A stretch of 64,000 nt of DNA from Alphaproteobacteria bacterium. Lineage in GTDB: Bacteria; Pseudomonadota; Alphaproteobacteria; Rhizobiales; Devosiaceae. Location of the stretch: the NCBI GenBank assembly GCA_018828145.1, contig JAHJWO010000054.1:248001-312000 (forward strand), given 5' to 3'. Numbering within the stretch: position 1 is the stretch's first letter; the number at the start of each line of letters is the position of its first letter. Positions 20,828 through 31,514 of this stretch are shown piece after piece. The notes below the pieces were generated by a model, which saw only the letters and a list, made by a program, of their open reading frames with translations, was not told the origin of the DNA and made no database searches. Made by a program: the position numbers and the translations under genes.

Positions 20828-21466
20828 ATGATCCGTCCCGAACATGTCATTGCCGATGAAGCGGCCCTGCGCAGCCTGTTTCCGGCCACCCACACCCTGG
20901 CGACGCTCAAGGTCCAGCGCGCGCTTGACGAGCACGCCCGGGCCTTCATCGCGCGCTCGCCCTTCCTCTGCATCGGCACGCAGGACATGGCGGGCAATGC
21001 CGATGTGAGCCCGCGCGGCGATCCGACGGGCTTCGTCCAGATCCTCGATTCTCGGACCCTCGCCATCCCCGACCGGCCGGGCAATAACCGCCTCGACAGC
21101 CTGAGCAACATCATCGCCAATCCGCGTGTCGGCCTGCTGTTCATCATCCCCGGCTATGACGACACCCTGCGCGTCAACGGCACGGCCCGCCTCGTCACCG
21201 ATCCGGCCCTGCTCGAAACCATGCGCGTCAATGACCGCACACCCCGGCTCGCCATCGTCGTCAGCGTCGACGAGGTCTTCCTGCACTGCGCCAAGGCCTT
21301 CCGCCGCTCCCATCTCTGGGACCCGGCCCATTTCCAGGACCGCAGCGAAATGTCCTCGCTGTCCAAGATCATCCTCGACCAGACCAATGGCGCCCCGGAC
21401 GATGACGCCAAGATGCGCCAGATCGATGCCGATCTCGAGGTGGAATACAGCAAGACGCTCTATTGA
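20828..21466 (+). CDS. Pyridoxamine 5'-phosphate oxidase-family FMN-binding protein
   Basis: 212 residues, split-barrel flavin-binding fold of the MSMEG_1061-like subgroup: FLCIGTQDMAGNADVSPRGDP, then LAIPDRPGNNRLDSLSNIIANPRVGLLF are its hallmark blocks. The true substrate is unknown; family members bind FMN or F420. The ATG at 20828 has GGAGGAG 3-4 bases upstream and gives the right N-terminus. It precedes a TetR regulator on the same strand. A paralogue is at 43848. Confidence 0.87.
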   Translation: MIRPEHVIADEAALRSLFPATHTLATLKVQRALDEHARAFIARSPFLCIGTQDMAGNADVSPRGDPTGFVQILDSRTLAIPDRPGNNRLDSLSNIIANPRVGLLFIIPGYDDTLRVNGTARLVTDPALLETMRVNDRTPRLAIVVSVDEVFLHCAKAFRRSHLWDPAHFQDRSEMSSLSKIILDQTNGAPDDDAKMRQIDADLEVEYSKTLY

Positions 21467-21558
21467 CGGAGATCCTGACGTAGGCCCTTTCAGCGGCGGG
21501 ATGGCGCGCCGCGCCGCAGCATGCATACTCCCCTCTCCTTCCACCCGTATTCGTGACC

Positions 21559-22116
21559 ATGCCGCGCCCCAAGACCGTCTCCGACCACGACGTTCTCACC
21601 GCAGCCCTGCAGGTGCTCGGCAGCCGCGGGCCCGGCTTCACCCTGTCCGACCTGGCCGAGCATGTCGGCTTGTCGCGCGCCACGCTGATCCAGCGCTTTG
21701 GCGATCGCAACGCCATCCTCATCCGGATGGCGGAGCATGAAGTGGCGGAAACCCACGCCTGGCTGGACAGCCTGCCGGTCGAGACGGGGCCGGACGCCCT
21801 TTGGCACTTTCTCGAACAGATCGTGGGCAGCATGGGCAGCGGCGAGGGCTTTGCCGTACGGGTAACGGTGGCCGCGCTCGAAATGGAGAACCATACTCTC
21901 CGCAATCTGGCCGGAGAGCGCTATGCCCTGGTCCAGCAGGCAATTGCCGCGCGGCTGCCGCCCGCCCCGGATCGGGACCAGACGGCGGTGCATCTGCACA
22001 CCGTCATTGCCGGCGCCACCATGCAATGGGTCGCCTCGGACGGCACGACAGGGCTCTCTGCCTTCGTGCTCCAACGCCTGCGCTGGGCGATTGACCATCT
22101 CCCGCCCTCGACTTGA
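21559..22116 (+). CDS. TetR/AcrR-family transcriptional regulator
   Basis: 185 residues from the ATG (a GTG two codons earlier is an alternative). The N-terminal helix-turn-helix is clear: DVLTAALQVLGSRGPGFTLSDLAEHVGLSRATLIQRFGDR-type order over residues 10-50. The C-terminal ligand domain is divergent, as usual. It lies between the PPOX gene and the exported hydrolase, both of which have palindromic promoter elements it might bind; this is inference from position. The weak ribosome site makes the exact start uncertain. Confidence 0.85.
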   Translation: MPRPKTVSDHDVLTAALQVLGSRGPGFTLSDLAEHVGLSRATLIQRFGDRNAILIRMAEHEVAETHAWLDSLPVETGPDALWHFLEQIVGSMGSGEGFAVRVTVAALEMENHTLRNLAGERYALVQQAIAARLPPAPDRDQTAVHLHTVIAGATMQWVASDGTTGLSAFVLQRLRWAIDHLPPST

Positions 22117-22158
22117 CAATCCTTGCATCCATTTATAACCAATATGTAGGTTATAAAT
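22113..22158 (+). promoter_or_regulatory. Promoter with long inverted repeat before the hydrolase gene
   Basis: TTGACA at 22113-22118 overlaps the TetR stop. The perfect inverted repeat ATTTATAACC-N8-GGTTATAAAT (22131-22158) covers the -10 region and the likely start of transcription, ending 11 bases before the ATG. This is a classic repressor arrangement. Confidence 0.62.
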
Positions 22159-22169
22159 AGGAGCGGCGG

Positions 22170-23099
22170 ATGCGACGGCGCAGCTTCATGGCTGGGGCCC
22201 TGGTGCTGGGCGGCCTGCCACTCGCGCATGGAGACGAGGCGATTCAGAGCCAAACCACGCAGGTAAGGGTTGCCGATGGCGTCACACTGGCCACCAAGGC
22301 GACGGGGCAGCCGCAGTTGGGGACTATCTTGCTCGCCATGGGCTCCACCGCCTCAATGGTCTGGTGGCCAGAAGGCATGGTGACCGGGCTTGCCGAGGCC
22401 GGCTATCGGGTTATCCAGTTCGACCATCGCGACACCGGGCAGTCGACGACCAACGCACCGGGCGATCTGCAATACGACATCTTCGACCTGGCGGCGGACC
22501 TGATCGCCATCCTCGACGCCTACGAGGTCGAGGCCGCCCACCTGGTGGGCATGTCGCTGGGCGGCTATGTCGCCCAGATCGCGGCGCTCACCCATCGTGA
22601 GCGGGTCCTTTCCCTCACCCTGATCGCCAGTGAGCCGCTCGGCATGCCCTATCAGGGCGAGGGCATCGATCCCCGGTTCATGGACCATTTCGCCACCATG
22701 GCCGAGCTGGACTGGTCTGATCATGCGGCGGTCGGCCAGTTCATGCTGCGGGTTGCCGAACTCAGCGCCGGCTCGGCCGTCCCCTTTGACCGGGAGGCAG
22801 CGCAGCGCCGTATCGAGCGGGAGCTTCACCGCACCAGCAGCATGCAGAGCGCCTTCAACCACGCCATGGTCACGGGCGATCTGGAACCGCACCTCAACGC
22901 CAGCAACCTGGATCTGCCGGTATTGCTGATCCACGGCAGCGAGGACCCGATCATCTCCGTCGCCGCCGCCCATGCGAGCGCCACCGCGATCACAGGGTCG
23001 CAGCTGCTGCTGCTCGACCGCCGCGGTCACGAACTGCTGGAGCAGGACATCCCAAGCGTCGTCGAGGTCATCCTGTCGCTGGCCGGGCGCAGCAAATAG
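22170..23099 (+). CDS. Alpha/beta hydrolase, probably Tat-exported
   Basis: 309 residues. The N-terminus MRRRSFMAGALVLGGLPLAHG looks like a short Tat signal (twin arginine then hydrophobic stretch), so the enzyme may be periplasmic. The fold core shows the nucleophile elbow GMSLGG (Ser near residue 129), the acid in HGSEDPI (about 255) and the catalytic His in RRGHELLE (about 288). The substrate is not predictable; esterase or lactonase chemistry is likely. AGGAG lies 6 bases before the ATG, and an operator-like repeat covers the promoter. Confidence 0.86.
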   Translation: MRRRSFMAGALVLGGLPLAHGDEAIQSQTTQVRVADGVTLATKATGQPQLGTILLAMGSTASMVWWPEGMVTGLAEAGYRVIQFDHRDTGQSTTNAPGDLQYDIFDLAADLIAILDAYEVEAAHLVGMSLGGYVAQIAALTHRERVLSLTLIASEPLGMPYQGEGIDPRFMDHFATMAELDWSDHAAVGQFMLRVAELSAGSAVPFDREAAQRRIERELHRTSSMQSAFNHAMVTGDLEPHLNASNLDLPVLLIHGSEDPIISVAAAHASATAITGSQLLLLDRRGHELLEQDIPSVVEVILSLAGRSK

Positions 23100-23100
23100 C

Positions 23101-24342
23101 TCAGCGATCGCCAGCCGCTTCCGCATTCAGCTCTGCCAGGCGCTTCAGCAATAGCCGGCGCTCCGGCTCTTGTCTGCATATCTGCAGGGCCCGGCCATAG
23201 GCCGCCACCGCCGCATCCCGGTGTCCCAGCTGGTGCAGCAGCACGGCTTCCGCGACATGGGCCAGGTGGTAGTCGGCCAGTTCCCCGGTGTCGAGCAAGG
23301 CCTGCACCATGGGCAAGGCCACGTCCGGCCCGCGCACCATGCTGATGGCGATGGCCCGGTTCAGCTGCACGATGGGCGACGGCGCCGCGCGCTGCAGCAC
23401 GCCATAGAGTCCCACGATTTCGGTCCAGTCGGTCTCGGCGGCCGTCGGGGCCGCGGTGTGCACGGCCGCTATGGCGCCCTGCAGGGCATAGGGCCCGACC
23501 TGGCGCGAGGCAAAGGCCCGCTCGACGAGGCCCCTGCCCTCGGCGATCATGTCGCGATCCCAGAGGGTACGATCCTGATCGGCCAGCAGCACGACATCGC
23601 CATCCGCCGTCTGTCGGGAGGCGCGCCGGGCCTCGTTGAGCAGCATCAGTCCGAGCAGGCCGAGCACCTCGCCATCGGGCAGCAGCTGGGCCACCATGCG
23701 CCCCAGCCTGATCGCTTCCGACGACAGGTCGGCCCGCATGATGGTCTCGCCCGAATAGGCTGAATAGCCTTGGTTGAAGACCAGGTAGATCACCCGCAAG
23801 ACGCTGTCGAGCCGCGCCGGAAGCTCGGCGCTGGAAGGGATTTCATAGGGCAGCCCGGCTTCCTTGATCCGCAGCTTGGCCCGCACGATGCGCTGCGCCA
23901 AGGTTGGCGTCCGCACGAGGAATGCGCGCGCAATCTCCTCGGTGGTCAGCCCACAGACCTCGCGCAAGGTCAGCGCCACCTGTGCCTCCGGCAACAGCAC
24001 CGGGTGGCAGCAGGTGAACATGAGCCGCAACCGGTCATCCGGCAGGTCGGCATCATCGGCAACCAGGTCCTCGGCTTCCATGGCGAGCAGATCCACCTGC
24101 GCCGCATCGAACCGCTTGCGCCGTCGCAGCCGATCGAGCGCCCTGAACCGCCCGGCAGACACCAGCCAGGCACCCGGATTCTCCGGCATGCCCTCGACCG
24201 GCCATTTCTGTGCCGCGGCAAGAAATGCGTCGTGCAAGGCCTCTTCCGCCAGGTCGAAATCGCGCAACAGCCGGATCAGCGTGGCCAGCACCTTGCGCGA
24301 CTGCTGCCGCCAGACCAGTTCGAGATCGGCCGGTTGCGCCAT
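23101..24342 (-). CDS. ECF-type RNA polymerase sigma factor with C-terminal extension (DUF6596)
   Basis: 413 residues from the chosen ATG (MAQPADLELVWRQQS). Region 2 (ATLIRLLRDFDLAEEALHDAFLAA) and region 4 (TLREVCGLTTEEIARAFLV) form a normal ECF core to about residue 180; a long TPR-like helical domain (YLVFNQGYSAYSGE, QLNRAIAISMVRGP) follows. This is the ECF42-type architecture, where the extension is thought to control activity in place of an anti-sigma factor and the partner is a DGPF protein. Exactly that gene lies one base upstream, so the two are translationally coupled. Confidence 0.9.
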   Translation of the reverse strand: MAQPADLELVWRQQSRKVLATLIRLLRDFDLAEEALHDAFLAAAQKWPVEGMPENPGAWLVSAGRFRALDRLRRRKRFDAAQVDLLAMEAEDLVADDADLPDDRLRLMFTCCHPVLLPEAQVALTLREVCGLTTEEIARAFLVRTPTLAQRIVRAKLRIKEAGLPYEIPSSAELPARLDSVLRVIYLVFNQGYSAYSGETIMRADLSSEAIRLGRMVAQLLPDGEVLGLLGLMLLNEARRASRQTADGDVVLLADQDRTLWDRDMIAEGRGLVERAFASRQVGPYALQGAIAAVHTAAPTAAETDWTEIVGLYGVLQRAAPSPIVQLNRAIAISMVRGPDVALPMVQALLDTGELADYHLAHVAEAVLLHQLGHRDAAVAAYGRALQICRQEPERRLLLKRLAELNAEAAGDR

Positions 24343-24343
24343 G

Positions 24344-24706
24344 TCATGCCGTGCTGCGCTTGAGCACGCCGACAGGCCGCACTTCGATCGAGCCAACGCT
24401 TGCCAGAGGCATCCGCCCTGCCAGCTGAATAGCCTCGTTGAGATCCCGCGCCTCGACGAGAATAAAGCCGCTCAGATGTTCCTTGGTTTCCATGAACGGA
24501 CCATCGGTGGTGGTCAGCGCACCATTCCACCGCCGCACGGTCGTGGCCTCCGCCGGGCTCTTGAGCGGCTCGGCCGTGATGAAGTGGCCGCTGGCCCTGA
24601 GCTCATCGTCATAGTCGAGCATGCCGTCTCCGAAACTGTCCCGTTCCGCCTGGCTCATCACGGCGAACTTGGATTCATCGAGATAGATCAGAAACATATA
24701 CTGCAT
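24344..24706 (-). CDS. YCII-related (DGPF) domain protein, ECF42 partner
   Basis: 120 residues starting MQYMFLIYLDESKF. The family motif TTDGPFMETKEHLSGFILVEA is at residues 69-89, given here as its known DGPF core. Proteins of this kind are encoded next to ECF42 sigma factors and are their likely targets or partners; the molecular activity is unknown. The ATG at 24706 has AGGAGG at a normal distance. It ends one base before the sigma factor start. Confidence 0.88.
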   Translation of the reverse strand: MQYMFLIYLDESKFAVMSQAERDSFGDGMLDYDDELRASGHFITAEPLKSPAEATTVRRWNGALTTTDGPFMETKEHLSGFILVEARDLNEAIQLAGRMPLASVGSIEVRPVGVLKRSTA

Positions 24707-24864
24707 GCCGGCCTCCTGGGCGCGCGGGTTGACGCTCCCTAGCCGAACAGCCTCGCCCCATTTCGACAAGGGCGGAATTTCTTTTTTGTCGCGTCGAAGG
24801 CGGCACGTCCCGGTCGATGAACTGCAAAGCACGCGGCGTGGTGCCGCTGCAGCGAGTTCAACCG

Positions 24865-25020
24865 ATGATGATCGACATTCTCATGGCTGCCACTGTGACC
24901 AGACTGGATCTGAACAACCCGTCCCGCCCCCCCGACCTGTCCCCCGCCGACCGCCTCCGCTTCGACCTTGGCCTCATCGGCTTTGCGCTGCTTTACGTGG
25001 TGCTGAGAATGCATTGGTGA
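24865..25020 (+). CDS. Possible small membrane protein
   Basis: About 51 residues from the ATG at 24865, ending in a hydrophobic helix (LGLIGFALLYVVLRMHW). The N-terminal half is polar and proline-rich. It lies convergent to pyrF and divergent from the DGPF gene. The ribosome site is weak and the frame may be chance, so this is a low-confidence call; the hydrophobic tail is the only support. Confidence 0.3.
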   Translation: MMIDILMAATVTRLDLNNPSRPPDLSPADRLRFDLGLIGFALLYVVLRMHW

Positions 25021-25040
25021 ACGGCGCGGGCGGCGGCCTG

Positions 25041-25943
25041 CTAGGCCAGCTTGCGGCCGGCGCTGGCATAGTCATAGGCGATGGCGGCCTTGAAGCCCGT
25101 GATCCGGTCCAGCACGAGCGCGCGATAGTCGGCCGCCGAGATGCCGCGGTCCTCCACCCGGCTCAGGCCGCGCGAAACCGGCACCAGCAGGTCGCCCGGC
25201 GTATCGCCCCGCAGCGAATGGATCGCCGCCGGATCGCCGCCCTGGGCGCCCAGGCCGGGCGCCAGAATGATGGTGCGCGGCAGCGGCTGGCGCAGGCGTC
25301 GCCCTTCATTGGGCACCGTCGCCCCGATCACCGCGCCGACCACGCCCAGGCCAGGCGAAGCCGGATCGGCCTTGCCATAGCCCCCGATCAGCTCGGCCAC
25401 GCGGTCCGAGATCAGCCGGTTGCCGGCCATCCGGTCCTGCAGCCAGCTGGCGCCGGGATTGGAGGTGCGGCACAGCACGAACAGCCCCTTGCCATGGCGC
25501 GTGGCGCAATCCACGAAAGGTTCGAGCGTATCGGGCCCCATCAGCGGATTGACCGTCAGGCAATCGGCCTCGAAGTCCCCGCTTCCGCCGGCGGCGGCCG
25601 GGGTGAGGTAGGCCCGCGCATAGGCAGCGGCCGTCGCGCCGATATCGCCCCGCTTGGCATCGAGAATGACGGCAATGCCCGCCTCCCGCGCCCGCTTCAT
25701 GCCGGACGACAGCGCCGCAAGCCCCGCAAGGCCACAGGCTTCGAAATAGGCCGACTGAAACTTGACGAACCCGACCTGCCCCTCGACCACGTCGAGGGTG
25801 AAATTCACATAGTCGGCAATCCAGGAACTCTCCTCGCCAAAGAACTCCGGAAGATCCGCCAATGACGGGTCAATGCCGACAACAAGATCGCCAGAGCACG
25901 CGACGTTGTCTTGGACCAGCTCGCTCCAGGTCGAAATACTCAT
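25041..25943 (-). CDS. pyrF: Orotidine 5'-phosphate decarboxylase, type 2
   Basis: Last step of UMP synthesis. 300 residues, the longer type 2 form rather than the roughly 230-residue type 1 usual in many alphaproteobacteria. The active-site motif ILDAKRGDIGATAAAYA is near residue 92 (Lys and Asp of DAKRGDI are catalytic), with VNPLMGPDTLEPF further on and the phosphate-binding VPVSRGL near the end. Single gene; ATG at 25943. Confidence 0.94.
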   Translation of the reverse strand: MSISTWSELVQDNVACSGDLVVGIDPSLADLPEFFGEESSWIADYVNFTLDVVEGQVGFVKFQSAYFEACGLAGLAALSSGMKRAREAGIAVILDAKRGDIGATAAAYARAYLTPAAAGGSGDFEADCLTVNPLMGPDTLEPFVDCATRHGKGLFVLCRTSNPGASWLQDRMAGNRLISDRVAELIGGYGKADPASPGLGVVGAVIGATVPNEGRRLRQPLPRTIILAPGLGAQGGDPAAIHSLRGDTPGDLLVPVSRGLSRVEDRGISAADYRALVLDRITGFKAAIAYDYASAGRKLA

Positions 25944-26108
25944 GCCGTACCCCCTTCACGTTGCGGCCATGGCCCGGTGAGATCAATAGAAGGCGCCATA
26001 TCGGCCAGGCAGCTACTACCGCCTACTAAGCGATCTCCAGGCGTGAGACCATCTGAATAAAGTGGCATGGCCACATCTCCCGCTGCCTCATCAACTTCTG
26101 CACGGCGT

Positions 26109-26133
26109 GGAACGGCCACCCCCCGGTACCGTT
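26109..26133 (+). promoter_or_regulatory. General-stress (EcfG) type promoter of the Mn-catalase gene
   Basis: GGAAC (26109-26113), a 16-base spacer and CGTT (26130-26133) match exactly the alphaproteobacterial EcfG promoter GGAAC-N16/17-CGTT. It lies 29 bases before the start codon at 26163. Confidence 0.68.
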
Positions 26134-26162
26134 GGCCCCTCTTCAACAGAGGAGTGCCGCGA

Positions 26163-27089
26163 ATGTTCATGCGCGTTGACAGACTCATTACTGAACTGCC
26201 GCCACCGAAGAAACAGGACCCCAATGCCGCTGCGGCCCTGCAGGAGCTCCTGGGCGGCAAGTATGGCGAGATGTCCACCCTCGGGAACTACATGTTCCAG
26301 AGCTTCAACTTCCGCAGCAAGGACAAGCTCAGGCCATTCTACAGTCTGGTCGCCTCGATCACCGCCGAGGAGCTTGCCCATGTGGAGCTCGTGAGCAACG
26401 GCGTGGCGATGATCAACAACGGGCCGGAAAAGCCCAAGGGCGACAAGGGGGACGGCGGCGACATCTCAAAAACGCCCTTCGAGGCCATGGCCGACATCCG
26501 GCTGGCATCGGCATTCCTGTCCAACGGCGGCGGCGCAACGCCCGTGAACAGCAACGGCGTGTCCTGGAACAACGATTTCATCACCACCACCGGCAATGTC
26601 ATCTTCGATCTGCTGCACAACTTCCACCTCGAATGCGGCGCTCGCCTTCACAAGCTGCGCGTCTATGAGACCTTGAGCGACCCGACGGGACGCGAAGTGT
26701 GCGGCTACCTGCTGGTGCGCGGCTCGGTGCATGCGCATTCCTATGCGCTTGCCCTCAAGAAGCTCACCGGCGTCGAGGTCGACAAATTCCTCCCCACGCC
26801 GAACATCCCCCTGTCCAAGATACCCGAGTGCCAGAAGTATCTCGACGAAGGCTCACATCGCCGCCTCTATACGTGGAGCCCGGATGACTACAAGGAAATC
26901 TCCGGCATCTGGTCCAACGACGAGGTGGCCTTGCCGACCGACCCTCCGGGTCCGCTGGAGGTCGTCGAAGGCATGCCGGAGGGCGGCAAGATGCAGCAGC
27001 TGCAGGGCGTTCCCTCGGCCTTCACCCCGGACTACGCGCCCGAGGAATTCTACGAGATTGCCTCGAAGCTCTACAAGGCATCGCGCTGA
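26163..27089 (+). CDS. Manganese catalase
   Basis: Non-haem di-manganese catalase (KatN/YdbD family) that splits hydrogen peroxide. 308 residues. Metal-ligand regions are visible: ITAEELAHVELV near residue 75 and NFHLECGARLHKLRVYE near residue 160, with a further VHAHSYALALKKLTG at about 190. The C-terminal tail is long and proline-rich. The ATG at 26163 follows GAGGAG by 8 bases. The EcfG-type promoter indicates induction in the general stress response. Confidence 0.94.
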   Translation: MFMRVDRLITELPPPKKQDPNAAAALQELLGGKYGEMSTLGNYMFQSFNFRSKDKLRPFYSLVASITAEELAHVELVSNGVAMINNGPEKPKGDKGDGGDISKTPFEAMADIRLASAFLSNGGGATPVNSNGVSWNNDFITTTGNVIFDLLHNFHLECGARLHKLRVYETLSDPTGREVCGYLLVRGSVHAHSYALALKKLTGVEVDKFLPTPNIPLSKIPECQKYLDEGSHRRLYTWSPDDYKEISGIWSNDEVALPTDPPGPLEVVEGMPEGGKMQQLQGVPSAFTPDYAPEEFYEIASKLYKASR

Positions 27090-27155
27090 CAGTGGGACGG
27101 GGTGGCATGCCGCCCCGTCCGTTGCTGATTCCTCATCCAAACCGAAGGCGCGTTC

Positions 27156-28319
27156 ATGCCCCTCCTCATAATATTCCGCTTCGTCTTCATGCTGCTGTCG
27201 CTGTGCCTGCTCGGCGTGGCAGCCTACCTGCTGTGGAACTGGTACGATGGCGACCTGGTCCGGCAGGCCGACGGCGACCTGATCCGCATTCGCACCGACT
27301 GGTTCCTTTGGGCGGGCATTGCCCTGCTCGGCCTGTCCTTGCTCGGACGTCCCCTGATTTCCCCCTTGCTGGGCAAGGCGGACACAGACCCGACATCGGC
27401 GGTGCGCAGCGGCGGGACCATGGTCGCAGGCGCCAGCGGCTCCAACCTTTACGTCGAACAGCTGGGTTCTGCCGAAGCTCCGCCGATTGTGCTTGTGCAC
27501 GGTTGGGCGATGGACAGCACGATCTGGTTCTATGCCAAGCGGGACCTGTCCCGGAACTTCCGCGTATTGTGCTGGGATCTTCCGGGCATGGGCAGATCGA
27601 CACCGGCATCCCCTTCGGCAATCGGCCTCACCGAATTCGCTCAGGACCTGCGAACCGTGATCGGCCTGGCGGGCGACCAGAAGGTCGTGCTGGTCGGCCA
27701 CAGTATTGGCGGGATGACGATCCAGACCCTGGCACGCGACGACCCGGCCTTCTTCAATGCCCATGTCGCCGGCACGGTTCTGGTCAATACGACCTATACC
27801 AACCCGCTAAAGACCATGATTTTGAGCGGCCTTGCCCAGGCCATCCGCTGGCCCTTGCTCGAGCCCCTGATGCGCCTCGCCATCCTGTTGCAGCCGCTGG
27901 TCTGGTTGAGCGCCTGGCAAAGCTATCTCAGCGGCAGCGCCCACATGGCAAACCGCCTCGGTTTCGGGAAATATGTCACGCGCAGCCAGCTCGAGCATAC
28001 GACGCTGCTGTCCACCCGCAATTCTCCGGGCAACATCCACCGGGGCAACCTGGCCATGTTTCGCTGGGATGCGACAAAGGCCATGGCCCACATCACCTCG
28101 CCCTTGCTGGTTCTGGCCGGGGACCTGGATATCGTGACCAAGCCCGAGGCGGGTCGGACGATCGCACATGACCATGGCCATGGCATCTATTCAGGCTTCG
28201 AGGGCGCAAACCATATGGGCTTTCTGGAGCGCCCGGATGCCTACAATGCCGCAATCGCAGATTTCGCGGCGACGGCCCACGCGGGTCCAGCACCGCAGCC
28301 TGTCGGCAGCAGTGTGTGA
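27156..28319 (+). CDS. Membrane-anchored alpha/beta hydrolase
   Basis: 387 residues. Two N-terminal membrane segments (LLIIFRFVFMLLSLCLLGVAA and WAGIALLGLSLLG) are followed by a hydrolase domain from about residue 90: oxyanion loop LVHGWAMDS, nucleophile elbow GHSIGG (Ser near residue 178), acid in LAGDLDIVT and His in GANHMGFLE. The substrate is unknown. It follows Mn-catalase by 66 bases and may be co-transcribed with it, then a hairpin ends the unit. Confidence 0.88.
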   Translation: MPLLIIFRFVFMLLSLCLLGVAAYLLWNWYDGDLVRQADGDLIRIRTDWFLWAGIALLGLSLLGRPLISPLLGKADTDPTSAVRSGGTMVAGASGSNLYVEQLGSAEAPPIVLVHGWAMDSTIWFYAKRDLSRNFRVLCWDLPGMGRSTPASPSAIGLTEFAQDLRTVIGLAGDQKVVLVGHSIGGMTIQTLARDDPAFFNAHVAGTVLVNTTYTNPLKTMILSGLAQAIRWPLLEPLMRLAILLQPLVWLSAWQSYLSGSAHMANRLGFGKYVTRSQLEHTTLLSTRNSPGNIHRGNLAMFRWDATKAMAHITSPLLVLAGDLDIVTKPEAGRTIAHDHGHGIYSGFEGANHMGFLERPDAYNAAIADFAATAHAGPAPQPVGSSV

Positions 28320-28356
28320 CCAATTCTACGCAGCGTTAGGAATTCCCCCCAACAAA

Positions 28357-28380
28357 AAGGCCCGGATTACTCCGGGCCTT
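28357..28380 (-). terminator. Terminator between clpA and the hydrolase gene
   Basis: AAGGCCCGGA-TTAC-TCCGGGCCTT is a perfect 10-bp stem. On the minus strand it is followed by TTTTTGTT, giving an intrinsic terminator for clpA; on the plus strand only CTGTTCT follows, so it works mainly for clpA. Confidence 0.85.
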
Positions 28381-28385
28381 CTGTT

Positions 28386-30725
<2,340 letters not shown>

Positions 30726-30734
30726 ATGATGTTC

Positions 30735-31109
30735 CTATTGCTTTTCCATCACGCATTGCAGCGGATGCTGGTTCTTGCGTGCCGTATCCATGACCCGTGT
30801 GACCTTGGTCTCGGCCACTTCGTATGGATATACGCCGCACTCACCCACCCCCTTCTGGTGAACGTGCAGCATGATCTGCATGGCCTCTTCACGCGATTTG
30901 TTGAAGACGTCCTGCAAGACCAGAACGACGAACTCCATCGGCGTGTAGTCGTCGTTGAGCAGAAGCACCCGATAGAGGTTCGGACGCTTGGTTTTGGGCC
31001 GGGTCTTGGTGATGGTCCCGGTTTCGGTGCCGCCCTTGCCGTCCCCACCACCCTTGCCGGGATCATCCTCCTTCGGCCCGGCATGGGCAGGCACAGGCGC
31101 CAGACGCAT
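30735..31109 (-). CDS. clpS: ATP-dependent Clp protease adapter ClpS
   Basis: N-recognin that binds N-terminal Phe, Leu, Trp or Tyr and hands substrates to ClpA. The core is clear: [18 protein letters not shown], then [23 protein letters not shown]; the ND and DYTPM residues form the N-end pocket and His in HVHQKG gates it. From the ATG at 31109 it has 124 residues; an ATG at 31157 would add 16 residues but has no ribosome site. The N-terminal linker is Gly/Lys-rich and disordered. Coupled to clpA. Confidence 0.93.
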   Translation of the reverse strand: MRLAPVPAHAGPKEDDPGKGGGDGKGGTETGTITKTRPKTKRPNLYRVLLLNDDYTPMEFVVLVLQDVFNKSREEAMQIMLHVHQKGVGECGVYPYEVAETKVTRVMDTARKNQHPLQCVMEKQ

Positions 31110-31514
31110 CGCGACTGGGGCCTCATCGGTCAAAGCGAGGAGGTCATTGAAATTCATGGCAAGACATCTGTCGTAGTGGAAACGAAGCAGCATGGTGAGG
31201 AGCATTATGTAGGCAAAAACAGCGCCGTGTTAAGGGGCATCGTGTCCCGAATTCGTGATGAGCCAAAAGCCCCGGATTTGGCGGCTTTCGCCGCGCCCGG
31301 TCGTGAACCTCCGCCCTGACGCTGCCCTGCCATGCGTCTGCAATCTTCCCGCCAGCGACACAAGCCGCCGCCGATCGACACCCGGCCCGCTCGCCTGTGG
31401 AGTCCGCTGTCGCAGCGGCGACGAATCGCTGCCCGCATGTGCTAACAGTGGCCTGACAAGTTGCGTGCGTGCCTCCCGATCGACCGGGACGTGACCCGCC
31501 GATCCGGAGACCCG
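31110..31514. other. 405-bp region upstream of clpS and the HerA-like gene
   Basis: Divergent promoter region. Short open frames occur on both strands but none has a ribosome site or recognisable sequence. Apart from the promoter regions for clpS and the ATPase gene I see nothing in it. Confidence 0.45.
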
